From: Marinobacterium rhizophilum
GTDB lineage: Bacteria; Pseudomonadota; Gammaproteobacteria; Pseudomonadales; Balneatricaceae
DNA: 64,000 nucleotides
NCBI RefSeq assembly: GCF_024397915.1
Contig: NZ_CP073347.1
Location: 1,426,001 to 1,490,000 of the forward strand
Direction: 5' to 3'
Part shown: in pieces, positions 1 to 8,017 of the stretch
How the letters are laid out: each line of letters opens with the position of its first letter
Position numbering within the stretch: the stretch's first letter is position 1
Position numbers and translations under genes: made by a program
The notes under the pieces: model-generated
What the model saw: only the letters and a program-made list of their open reading frames with translations
Databases searched by the model: none
Told to the model about the DNA's origin: nothing

Positions 1-954
1 ATCCACCTTCAGTGTCTTGGCCATTTCCAGTGCCGCAGTACGGCTGGTATCGGGAATGGGGATGATCACATCGATATCGTGGTCCGGACGCTCGCGCAGT
101 ACCTTGGCGGCGAGCTTCTCCCCCATCAGCATGCGAGACATGTGCACATTGACATCATCGATGATGGAATCCGGCCGCGCCAGGTAGACGAATTCAAACA
201 GGCAGGGGGCGTAACGGGTGTTTTGCGCGCACTGCAGGGTGTTAACGTTGCCGTCCATGTCGATGTAAATGGCTTCACCGGGCTCGATATCGCGCACGCG
301 GGTGAATCCACAGACATCCAGCGCCACGCTTTCGGAGGACACCATGTACTCTTCGCCGGTTTCGGTTTCACGCTTGCCGTAGCACAGCGGCCGAATGCCG
401 TTGGGGTCACGGAAGGCCAGGATGCCGTAGCCGGTAATCATCACCACCACGGCGTAACCGCCGGTGCAGCGCTCATGCACGCGCTTGACGGCGCTGAACA
501 TGTCGTCGGCATTGGGCTGCAGCTTGCCCTGGCCCTGCAACTCATGGGCGAAGACGTTAAGCAGCACCTCGGAGTCGGAGGTGGTGTTGATGTGACGCAA
601 GTCCGCGCGGAACATCTGATCGGCCAGCTCTTCGGCATTGGTCAGATTGCCGTTGTGGGCCAGGGCAATGCCGTAGGGCGAGTTGACATAGAACGGCTGC
701 GCTTCGGCAGAGCTGGAGCTGCCCGCCGTGGGGTAGCGCACATGACCAATACCGGCATTGCCGGCAAGGCGCTTCATGTGGCGGGTGCGAAATACCTCGT
801 TTACAAGGCCGTTATCCTTACGCAGAAAAAACCGGTTCCCCTCACCGGTCACCATGCCGGCCGCATCCTGGCCCCGATGCTGCAGCACCGTAAGAGCGTC
901 GAAAATCGTCTGATTAACGTAGGATTTGGCAACAACGCCGACAATACCGCACAT
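1..954 (-). CDS. purF: Amidophosphoribosyltransferase, N-terminal 318 residues (runs off the window)
   Basis: This enzyme makes 5-phosphoribosylamine from PRPP and glutamine, the first committed step of purine synthesis in the cytoplasm. The protein starts MCGIVGVV, so Cys2 becomes the N-terminal nucleophile of the class II glutamine amidotransferase domain. HRGQDAAG, the GHVRYPTAG substrate loop and HNGNLTN follow, and the start of the phosphoribosyltransferase domain is visible at the window edge. No stop is reached, so the C-terminal third lies outside. The start is fixed by the catalytic Cys at residue 2. It follows cvpA on the same strand, the usual cvpA-purF pairing. Confidence 0.97.
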   Translation of the reverse strand, partial: MCGIVGVVAKSYVNQTIFDALTVLQHRGQDAAGMVTGEGNRFFLRKDNGLVNEVFRTRHMKRLAGNAGIGHVRYPTAGSSSSAEAQPFYVNSPYGIALAHNGNLTNAEELADQMFRADLRHINTTSDSEVLLNVFAHELQGQGKLQPNADDMFSAVKRVHERCTGGYAVVVMITGYGILAFRDPNGIRPLCYGKRETETGEEYMVSSESVALDVCGFTRVRDIEPGEAIYIDMDGNVNTLQCAQNTRYAPCLFEFVYLARPDSIIDDVNVHMSRMLMGEKLAAKVLRERPDHDIDVIIPIPDTSRTAALEMAKTLKVD

Positions 955-1015
955 GTAACGCACCTCAAACCAGTTCAGAAAAGCCTTGATGAATCCTGCC
1001 GTGACGGATGTTCAA

Positions 1016-1510
1016 CTAGCGTCCAACATTCCAAATTGCGCGCACGACGTCCTGCGCCAGATCACGAGTCCAGGATTCCATTTGAATAAAATGAGGGATA
1101 AGACGCGAATCGTGCCACCAGGGATCCTGAGTCGCGGGGGTAATGCCTAACAGCGCTACCAGGACCACAATCAGCAAAGCCCCGCGGGCAAGTCCGAAAC
1201 CTATTCCGAGTATACGGTCGGTGCTACTCAGCCCGGTGGCCTGCACCAGCGCCACGATCAGCGTGCTGACCAGCGCACCGACGATCAGAGTAGCCAGAAA
1301 AAGAACAGCAAAGGCCACGGCAACCCGCGCCGAGGGCATTTCGATATAGTCCTGCAACACCAGGCTAAGAGGAGCCGTGAAGAGTCGCGCGACTATGAAG
1401 GCCGCTACCCAGCTTGCCAGGGACAGAGCTTCCTTGACGAAGCCCCGTTTCAGGCTGAAAAGCCCTGAAATGGCGATGATAGCGATGATGGTCCAGTCAG
1501 CCCAGTTCAT
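1016..1510 (-). CDS. cvpA: CvpA family membrane protein (colicin V production)
   Basis: This is a 164-residue inner-membrane protein of the CvpA family. It has four hydrophobic segments at about residues 5-21, 26-48, 61-88 and 102-122, and the family GF-KE turn after the first one (LKRGFVKEA). Its name comes from a requirement for colicin V export in E. coli; its biochemical role is not settled. It lies 61 bases upstream of purF on the same strand and is probably co-transcribed with it and with the SPOR gene before it. The ATG start has a GGGA just upstream. Confidence 0.93.
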   Translation of the reverse strand: MNWADWTIIAIIAISGLFSLKRGFVKEALSLASWVAAFIVARLFTAPLSLVLQDYIEMPSARVAVAFAVLFLATLIVGALVSTLIVALVQATGLSSTDRILGIGFGLARGALLIVVLVALLGITPATQDPWWHDSRLIPHFIQMESWTRDLAQDVVRAIWNVGR

Positions 1511-1572
1511 GTTCCCGATCGGATCCTTTAAACAGCGCGCATTCTAACAGAGGGTCTGACACAACCCAATGC

Positions 1573-2130
1573 TCACTGCGTGGTAAAACGCACGATAATG
1601 CCGTTGAGGTCGAAATCCTGCTTGAGCTCTGCCTGCAGGGCTTCAAGCTTGGTCCGCTGAATGTCCGGCCCGACATAAACCTTGACCAGATCCCCGATGC
1701 GCCGGGTGTACACCTTGTGACCGGAGCCGACCAGCTTTTTGCGCAGGGACTTGGCATTGGCCTCGTCCTTGAAGCTCGCCAGCTGCAGCGTCCAGGCCAC
1801 CGGCACATTCTGTTCATCCAGCACCGGCGTATCGCTGCCAAGCGCAAGGTCCGGCGTCACCGCCTGCACATCCTGCACCGGTACCACGGCCTCGGGCATG
1901 GGCTCGATTTCACGAGGCTGCTGCGCCGGCGCCACGTCCTGGGTATCGGGCAGTGCCGCAATCTGCGGCTCGATTGTCACTATTTCGACGGGCTCCGGAC
2001 CTTGCGGGATATTGCTTGGCAAATGCCGCTCCCGGTAGCCGTCACCGTCAAACAGCAGCGGAATAAAGACCAGCGCTGCGACCAGTACCGCCGCTGCGCC
2101 GACCAACCGCTGTCGGAGTCCATCATTCAT
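1573..2130 (-). CDS. dedD: SPOR-domain cell division protein, DedD-like
   Basis: This 185-residue protein is anchored by one transmembrane helix near the N-terminus (about residues 10-26). A proline- and acidic-rich periplasmic linker follows, then a C-terminal SPOR domain (about residues 110-185) of the kind that binds denuded septal peptidoglycan. In E. coli DedD helps septation. I chose the ATG at 2130 because AAGGA lies six bases upstream; another ATG 15 bases further up has no ribosome binding site. The position between folC and cvpA matches the family's usual neighbourhood. Confidence 0.88.
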   Translation of the reverse strand: MNDGLRQRLVGAAAVLVAALVFIPLLFDGDGYRERHLPSNIPQGPEPVEIVTIEPQIAALPDTQDVAPAQQPREIEPMPEAVVPVQDVQAVTPDLALGSDTPVLDEQNVPVAWTLQLASFKDEANAKSLRKKLVGSGHKVYTRRIGDLVKVYVGPDIQRTKLEALQAELKQDFDLNGIIVRFTTQ

Positions 2131-2180
2131 GCCCTGTCCTTTCATCCAAACACATTCTAGTCAGCCCGGCGGAAGCGTTT

Positions 2181-3461
2181 TCAGGCCGACAGTTCGAGCG
2201 CGGCAAGGGCCTCGCTCACCGTGAAGAAGGAGCCTGCAATCAATACCCGGTCCCCCGCCTTGAGCGCAAGGCGCACCGCCGCCAGGGCCGCGGTGACATC
2301 CGGATAGGCTTCGCACTGCGCCTTAGGGTCCAGCACCCGCATGCGCAGCGCCAGCGATGCTCCGCTTTGACCGCGAGGACCGCCAAGGCTGGCAAAATGC
2401 CAGCACTGCCCCACCGGCTGCAATGCCTTGAGCACACCGGTGACGTCCTTGTCGCTCAGCATGCCCAGCAGTACATGCAGGCGCCCCTCGGGCTTTGAGC
2501 CGGCCAGGCGCCCGGCTATATAGTGCGCGGCCTGGGGGTTGTGTGCCACATCCAGGATGCATTCATTATCACCCAACATCAGGCGCTGCATGCGCCCGGT
2601 CATGCTGGCACCGCGCAGTGCCGCTTCGATCGCGCCGCGCTGGGGCTGCGCCAGCAGCAGATGCAGTACCTGCAGCGCCGTGGCGGCGTTGGGCAGCGGC
2701 AAACCGGGTAACGGCAAGTCAGCCAGTGCAACCGCACTGCCGCTCAGGTCACGCCCCTGCCAGTGCCAGCACGAGGCCTGCGCCTGATACTCAAAGCTGT
2801 CACCCACCTGGTAGAGCTGCGCACCCAGTTCCTGTGCAACCTCGGCCAGGGTAACAGGCGGTTCGGGATCGCCGCTGACAGCCGGGGTATCAGCACGGAA
2901 AATACCGGCTTTTTCACGCCCGATCAGCTCGCGGGTATCCCCCAGCCAGTCGGTATGATCCAGCGCAATGCTGGTGACCACTGCCACCTGAGGGTCGATG
3001 ATATTGACCGCATCCAGGCGACCGCCCAGGCCGACTTCGAGCAGCACAAACTCCGGCGCCTGCTGCGAGAAGATATACAGGGCCGCCAGGGTACCGTACT
3101 CGAAATAGGTCAGAGCCAGTTCGCCCCGCGCAGACTCAATGGCCGCAAAGGCATCACAGAGCACCGCATCAGCGACTTCCACCCCATCAATGCGTACACG
3201 CTCGTTGTAGCGCAAAAAATGCGGAGAACTGTAACAGCCCGTGCTATAGCCGGCATTGCGCAGCATGTGGTCAAGAAAGGTCTGGGTCGACCCCTTGCCA
3301 TTGGTGCCGGCAATGGTCACTACCTTGCTGCGGGAAAAGTCCAGCGCGAGCCGCGTGGCCACCTCCCGCACACGCTCCAGCCCCAGCTCAATATCGCTCG
3401 GATGACAGGCTTCGATACGTTCGAGCCACGCACTTAAAGTCTCAGGATTACCGGATGCCAT
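2181..3461 (-). CDS. folC: Bifunctional dihydrofolate synthase / folylpolyglutamate synthase
   Basis: FolC adds glutamate to dihydropteroate and extends folate polyglutamate tails in the cytoplasm. The 426-residue protein has the Mur-ligase-type P-loop GTNGKGST at residues 52-59, the SPHFLRYNERVRI substrate loop, the conserved EVGLGGRLDAVN segment and the DHTDWLG region. A C-terminal Mur ligase domain carries LDVAHNPQA. Length is normal for the family. It follows accD on the same strand, the arrangement also known from E. coli (accD-folC-dedD-cvpA-purF). Confidence 0.96.
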   Translation of the reverse strand: MASGNPETLSAWLERIEACHPSDIELGLERVREVATRLALDFSRSKVVTIAGTNGKGSTQTFLDHMLRNAGYSTGCYSSPHFLRYNERVRIDGVEVADAVLCDAFAAIESARGELALTYFEYGTLAALYIFSQQAPEFVLLEVGLGGRLDAVNIIDPQVAVVTSIALDHTDWLGDTRELIGREKAGIFRADTPAVSGDPEPPVTLAEVAQELGAQLYQVGDSFEYQAQASCWHWQGRDLSGSAVALADLPLPGLPLPNAATALQVLHLLLAQPQRGAIEAALRGASMTGRMQRLMLGDNECILDVAHNPQAAHYIAGRLAGSKPEGRLHVLLGMLSDKDVTGVLKALQPVGQCWHFASLGGPRGQSGASLALRMRVLDPKAQCEAYPDVTAALAAVRLALKAGDRVLIAGSFFTVSEALAALELSA

Positions 3462-3487
3462 CAGTCTCTACCCGCCAAAAGCTAAAC

Positions 3488-3534
3488 CGGGGTCGCCGGG
3501 CGTCCGGTCCATGACCGGAAACCCCGCGACCCCG
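3488..3534 (-). terminator. Stem-loop between accD and folC
   Basis: GGGGTCGC (3489-3496) pairs with GCGACCCC (3526-3533). A nested stem TCCGGT/ACCGGA closes the inner loop. It lies just after the accD stop, and on the minus strand a short T-run follows about nine bases later. It could be a partial terminator or an mRNA processing structure that lowers folC relative to accD. It is not a textbook intrinsic terminator. Confidence 0.5.
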
Positions 3535-3552
3535 TATTCAAAATACCCTGAA

Positions 3553-4416
3553 TCAGGCTTCGCTGTAGTGCGTAAGCTTGCGCAACAGCGAACTGATACG
3601 CTCACGCAGTTCCTTGCGGTGAATGATCATGTCCACCTGGCCGTGCTCCAGCAGGAACTCGCTGCGCTGAAAGCCTTCGGGCAGCTTTTCACGCACCGTC
3701 TGCTCGATAACCCGCGGGCCGGCAAAGCCGATCAGGGCCTTGGGCTCTGCGATATTCAGGTCACCCAGCATGGCAAGGCTTGCCGAGACGCCGCCGTAGA
3801 CCGGGTCGGTCAGTACCGAGAAATACGGGATACCCATCTGGCGCATTTTTTCCAGCGCCGCGCTGGTCTTGGCCATTTGCATCAGGGAAGTCAGTGCCTC
3901 CTGCATGCGGGCACCACCGGAAGCCGCAAAGCAGACCAGCGGAATGCCCTCTTCCATGCAGACATTGGCCGCACGCACGAAACGCTCACCGACCACGGCC
4001 CCCATGGAACCACCCATGAAGCGGAACTCGAACGCCACCGCCACGACAGGCATGCCTTCGAGTTCACCGCGCATGGCCACCAGGGCATCTTTCTCGCCGG
4101 TTTCTTTCTGGGCGGCGGACAGGCGGTCCTTGTACTTCTTGGAGTCACGGAACTTGAGGCGGTCCACCGGTTCCACGTCGGCGCCAATCTCGCGCAACGT
4201 ATCGGCATCCAGGAACATTTCCAGACGCTTGCGGGCACCCACTCGCATATGGTGATTGCACTTGGGGCACACGCTCAGGTTCTTGTCCAGCTCCGGACGA
4301 TACAGCACCGCCTCACACTTGGGGCATTTCTTCCAGAGTCCTTCGGGCACGTTGGAACGACGGCTCTCGGCGTTGCGAGCCAGTGAAGGGACAATTTTTT
4401 CCAGCCAGTTACTCAT
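3553..4416 (-). CDS. accD: Acetyl-CoA carboxylase carboxyltransferase subunit beta
   Basis: AccD is the zinc-containing half of the carboxyltransferase that moves CO2 from biotin to acetyl-CoA in fatty acid synthesis. The 287-residue protein has an N-terminal four-cysteine zinc ribbon (C31, C34, C50, C53) and then the crotonase-like carboxyltransferase fold with GGSMGAVVGE and ASGGARMQE. The ATG has GGAG four bases upstream. It sits after trpA, with 40 bases between them, in one minus-strand run. Confidence 0.97.
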   Translation of the reverse strand: MSNWLEKIVPSLARNAESRRSNVPEGLWKKCPKCEAVLYRPELDKNLSVCPKCNHHMRVGARKRLEMFLDADTLREIGADVEPVDRLKFRDSKKYKDRLSAAQKETGEKDALVAMRGELEGMPVVAVAFEFRFMGGSMGAVVGERFVRAANVCMEEGIPLVCFAASGGARMQEALTSLMQMAKTSAALEKMRQMGIPYFSVLTDPVYGGVSASLAMLGDLNIAEPKALIGFAGPRVIEQTVREKLPEGFQRSEFLLEHGQVDMIIHRKELRERISSLLRKLTHYSEA

Positions 4417-4456
4417 ATTGCTCCATCCCCTGTGCGGGAAAACTTTTCAACGATGT

Positions 4457-5260
4457 TCAGGCATCCATGGCGGCACGCATGCCGGCAATAATACGGGAGA
4501 CCTGTTCGGGAATCTGTTGCGGCTGTGTCGCAAGTTCAGCAATGCGGTTCACCAGCACACTGCCAACAATCACGCCATCGGCGATCCGGGACACGGCACG
4601 GGCCGAGGCATCATCACGGATGCCGAAACCCACGCCCAGCGGCATGTCGGTGTGACGGCGCACCTGGGCCAGCTTTTCTTCCACCGCAGTGACATCCAGC
4701 GCAGCCGATCCGGTGACGCCCTTGAGTGACACGTAATAGATATAGCCGCTGCCCTTTTCACATACCGACTTGATGCGCGATTCATCGGTGGTCGGCGCGA
4801 GCAGATAGATCACATCGATCTGGGCTTGGCGCATCACTTCGATAAAGTCATCGGACTCTTCCGGTGGCAGGTCCACGGTCAGAACGCCATCAACGCCCGC
4901 AGCCTTGGCGCGGGTGGCGAAGTTGGCATAGCCCAGCACCTCAATGGTATTGAGGTAGCCCATCAACACAATCGGGGTCTGGCTGTCGGTTTTGCGGAAC
5001 TCCGTCACCATATCCAGCACGTCCAGCATACGGGTGCCGTGGGACAGGGCACGCTCACAGGCCAGCTGAATCACCGGGCCATCGGCCATGGGGTCCGAAA
5101 ACGGCACACCCAGCTCCAGAATATCGGCACCGGCCTCAACCAGGGCGTGCAGCAACGGCACGGTGACCGCGGGCGATGGGTCGCCTGCGGTCACGTAGGG
5201 AATCAGCGCCTTGCGCCCGGCGGTGTCGAGACGGGCGAAACAGTCTTTAATACGACTCAT
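4457..5260 (-). CDS. trpA: Tryptophan synthase alpha chain
   Basis: TrpA cleaves indole-3-glycerol phosphate and passes indole through a tunnel to TrpB. From the ATG at 5260 the protein is 267 residues, and the catalytic pair falls at Glu49 and Asp60, the same numbering as in E. coli. The frame stays open upstream inside trpB, but that extension shows no family similarity and is rejected. It starts 25 bases after the trpB stop, consistent with stoichiometric co-expression of the alpha2beta2 complex. Confidence 0.97.
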   Translation of the reverse strand: MSRIKDCFARLDTAGRKALIPYVTAGDPSPAVTVPLLHALVEAGADILELGVPFSDPMADGPVIQLACERALSHGTRMLDVLDMVTEFRKTDSQTPIVLMGYLNTIEVLGYANFATRAKAAGVDGVLTVDLPPEESDDFIEVMRQAQIDVIYLLAPTTDESRIKSVCEKGSGYIYYVSLKGVTGSAALDVTAVEEKLAQVRRHTDMPLGVGFGIRDDASARAVSRIADGVIVGSVLVNRIAELATQPQQIPEQVSRIIAGMRAAMDA

Positions 5261-5285
5261 GTCAATCTGTACTCCAGCAGTGCGC

Positions 5286-6506
5286 TTAGACGTCGATACC
5301 ATCGAGGCTGGCAACGGTGTGAATATCCTTGTCGCCACGCCCTGAGAGGTTAACGACGACAAACTGGTCTTCGCGCATGGTGCGGGCAAGCTTGAGGGCA
5401 TAGGCCACCGCGTGACTGGACTCCAGCGCCGGCATGATGCCTTCAACCTTGGTGAGGGTACGGAACGCGGCCAGCGCCTCGTCATCGGTGGCATCGACAT
5501 ACTCGGCGCGCCCGGCATCCTTCAGCCAGGCGTGTTCGGGGCCAACCCCTGGATAATCAAGACCGGCAGAAACCGAGTGAGTCCCCAGAATCTGACCGGC
5601 GTCATCCTCCATCAGGTAGGTACGGTTGCCGTGCAGTACGCCCGGGCGCCCCGCCGACAGTGGCGCTGCGTGCTGACCGGACTCGATGCCGTAACCGCCT
5701 GCTTCCACGCCATACATGCGCACATCGGTATCTTCGATGAAAGGATGGAACAGACCAATGGCATTGGAACCACCACCCACGCAGGCCACCAGCGCATCCG
5801 GCAGGCGACCGACCTGGTCCAGGCATTGCTGACGGGCTTCGCGGCCTATGATGCACTGGAAGTCCCGCACCAGCTTCGGATAGGGGTGCGGGCCTGCGGC
5901 AGTACCGATGATGTAATAGGTGCTGTCGACGTTGGTCACCCAGTCGCGCATGGCTTCGTTCATGGCGTCTTTCAGGGTACGGGTACCTGACTCTACCGGC
6001 ACCACGGTGGCGCCCAGCAGTTTCATGCGATAGACATTCAGCGCCTGGCGGCGCACGTCCTCGATACCCATGTACACCACGCACTCAAGCCCCAGCCGCG
6101 CAGCGACCGTTGCCGAGGCTACTCCGTGCTGGCCCGCCCCGGTTTCGGCGATAACACGCGGCTTGCCCATTTTCTTGGCGATCAGGGCCTGGCCGATGGT
6201 GTTGTTCACCTTGTGAGCGCCGGTATGGTTCAGGTCTTCGCGCTTGAGATAGATCTGGGCTCCGCCGTTCTCCCGCGACAGGCGCTCGGCGTGGTACAGC
6301 GGTGATGGACGGCCCACGTAATGCGCCAGGTCCTTGTCGAACTCTGCCTGAAACTCCGGGTCCTGACGCAGCGACTCATAGGTGCTCTCAAGATCCTGGA
6401 GCGCCCCGATCAGCGTTTCGGATACAAACCGACCGCCATAGGGACCGAAATGTCCGCGGTCGTCCGGTAACTGCATCAGTGCAGCCAGTTCAGCTTTTGT
6501 CGGCAC
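5286..6506 (-). CDS. trpB: Tryptophan synthase beta chain
   Basis: TrpB is the PLP enzyme that condenses indole with serine. The 406-residue protein contains HTGAHKVNN with the PLP lysine at about residue 99, the phosphate-binding GGGSNAIG and the AGLDYPGVGPEH segment. The start codon is GTG at 6506, preceded by AGAGG six bases upstream. The first 17 bases overlap the end of trpF, which suggests translational coupling. Confidence 0.97.
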   Translation of the reverse strand: MPTKAELAALMQLPDDRGHFGPYGGRFVSETLIGALQDLESTYESLRQDPEFQAEFDKDLAHYVGRPSPLYHAERLSRENGGAQIYLKREDLNHTGAHKVNNTIGQALIAKKMGKPRVIAETGAGQHGVASATVAARLGLECVVYMGIEDVRRQALNVYRMKLLGATVVPVESGTRTLKDAMNEAMRDWVTNVDSTYYIIGTAAGPHPYPKLVRDFQCIIGREARQQCLDQVGRLPDALVACVGGGSNAIGLFHPFIEDTDVRMYGVEAGGYGIESGQHAAPLSAGRPGVLHGNRTYLMEDDAGQILGTHSVSAGLDYPGVGPEHAWLKDAGRAEYVDATDDEALAAFRTLTKVEGIMPALESSHAVAYALKLARTMREDQFVVVNLSGRGDKDIHTVASLDGIDV

Positions 6507-7116
6507 GTGCCACCTCTTCGATAAACTGTTTCAGCTTATTGTGATCTTTGATTCCCTTCGCTGCCTCAACGCCGCCACTGACGTCTACAGCAAAGGGGTT
6601 GACCTGCTCGATGGCAGATCGAATAGTCTCAGGGTACAACCCGCCCGCCAGGATGATCTGCGGGCGCAGCGACTCGGGGATTCGGTCCCAGTCAAAGGCC
6701 TCCCCCGTCCCGCCCGGCACGCCGGCACGGTAGGCATCCAGCAAGATACCTCGGGCTTCAGGATACGCCTGCATGACAGCCGCGATATCCAGCCCTGGCT
6801 TCATGCGCAGCGCCTTGATATAGGGCCGGCTGAATCCTCGGCAAAACGCGGCAGTCTCGCTGCCATGAAACTGCAGCAGATCGACACCGGTGCGAGCCAC
6901 AACCTGTTCCACGTACTCGGCCGGCGCATCAACAAAGAGCGCCGTCGTAGTCACGAACGGCGGCAGGTCCGCAATAATACCGGCCGCGACCTCGGGCGTG
7001 ACAAAACGCGGACTCTTGGCATAAAACACGAAACCCAGCGCATGGGCGCCGAAGCGAATCGCAGCCAGTGCGTCCTCGAGCCGAGTAATGCCGCAAATTT
7101 TGATGCGTGTGGTCAC
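6490..7116 (-). CDS. trpF: Phosphoribosylanthranilate isomerase
   Basis: TrpF carries out the Amadori rearrangement of phosphoribosylanthranilate, the third step of the tryptophan branch. The predicted 208-residue protein has the KICGIT N-terminus with the catalytic cysteine at about residue 8, LLDAYRAGVPGGTG with the catalytic Asp, and a C-terminal DVSGGVE phosphate-binding motif. I chose the GTG at 7116 because AAGGA precedes it by ten bases; an upstream GTG at 7140 lacks a ribosome binding site. As in Pseudomonas it lies downstream of truA. The 3' end overlaps trpB. Confidence 0.95.
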   Translation of the reverse strand: MTTRIKICGITRLEDALAAIRFGAHALGFVFYAKSPRFVTPEVAAGIIADLPPFVTTTALFVDAPAEYVEQVVARTGVDLLQFHGSETAAFCRGFSRPYIKALRMKPGLDIAAVMQAYPEARGILLDAYRAGVPGGTGEAFDWDRIPESLRPQIILAGGLYPETIRSAIEQVNPFAVDVSGGVEAAKGIKDHNKLKQFIEEVARADKS

Positions 7117-7167
7117 GGCGGTTGATCCTTGAAAACGCACGATAATACCAGAAGGCCTGGCGGAAAG

Positions 7168-8013
7168 TCAGTCCGCGCCTGCCAGGAAATAGGGTCCAAG
7201 CGGCGATGCAGGCAGGTCGAATTGCTCTGGATAGCGCACATCAACGAAATAGAGCCCGTACGGCGGTGCGGTAATCCCCCCCTTGCGCCGGTCGCGCGCC
7301 CGCAGCACGTCCTGGGCCCACTCGGGTTCCGCCTCCCCGGCCCCCACTTTCATCAGCACACCGGCGATATTGCGCACCATGTGATGCAAGAATGCGTTGG
7401 CCTGCACATCGATCACGATCAACTCGCCGGCACGGTACACCTGCAACACGCGCACCTCCCGTATGGGACTTTTAGCCTGGCAGCCAATGGCACGGTAGGA
7501 GGTGAAATCATGTTCGCCGACAAGGTATTTGGCCGCCGCATTCATGCGCGCAAGATCCAGCTCCCTGTGTGTCCAGGTCACGCCGCGGGCCAGCAATGCA
7601 GGCTTTACCGGCGCCGAGCGAATCAGATAGCGATAACGCCGCTCCCGCGCACTGAAACGGGCATGGAAATCACCCCCTACCCGCCGCGCCCACTGGATGG
7701 CAATATCGTCCGGCAGGTAGGTATTGGTGCCCAGCACCCAGGCGCGCTCATCACGCCGGGCCGTCGTATCGAAGTGAATGATCTGGTAGGTGCCGTTGAC
7801 GCCGGCATCGGTACGGCCGGCACAGATGACATCAATCGGCTCGTTGGCGACCTGGCTCAGCGCCTTCTCAACGGTTTCCTGCACACTGGGAACCCCGTTG
7901 GCCTTCTGAACCTGCCAGCCATGGTAGGCAAAACCTGCATATTCAACACAGAGCGCATAACGGACGGGGGCGATCGAAATCGCCCCCGCAGTAGTTTCAT
8001 TTTCGGACTTCAT
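7168..8013 (-). CDS. truA: tRNA pseudouridine(38-40) synthase TruA
   Basis: TruA converts uridines 38-40 of the anticodon stem-loop to pseudouridine. The 281-residue protein shows VEYAGFAYHGWQ near the N-terminus, CAGRTDAGVN with the catalytic aspartate at residue 69, and a central SAPVKPALLARGVTW segment. I chose the ATG at 8013, four bases after the fimV stop; the frame could also open at a TTG overlapping fimV. The fimV-truA-trpF order is the Pseudomonas one. Confidence 0.95.
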   Translation of the reverse strand: MKSENETTAGAISIAPVRYALCVEYAGFAYHGWQVQKANGVPSVQETVEKALSQVANEPIDVICAGRTDAGVNGTYQIIHFDTTARRDERAWVLGTNTYLPDDIAIQWARRVGGDFHARFSARERRYRYLIRSAPVKPALLARGVTWTHRELDLARMNAAAKYLVGEHDFTSYRAIGCQAKSPIREVRVLQVYRAGELIVIDVQANAFLHHMVRNIAGVLMKVGAGEAEPEWAQDVLRARDRRKGGITAPPYGLYFVDVRYPEQFDLPASPLGPYFLAGAD

Positions 8014-8017
8014 GGAC

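Noticed and set aside
5261..5518. Extended trpA starting inside trpB
   Set aside because: The extension is an out-of-frame reading of trpB. The catalytic residues fit E. coli numbering only from 5260.
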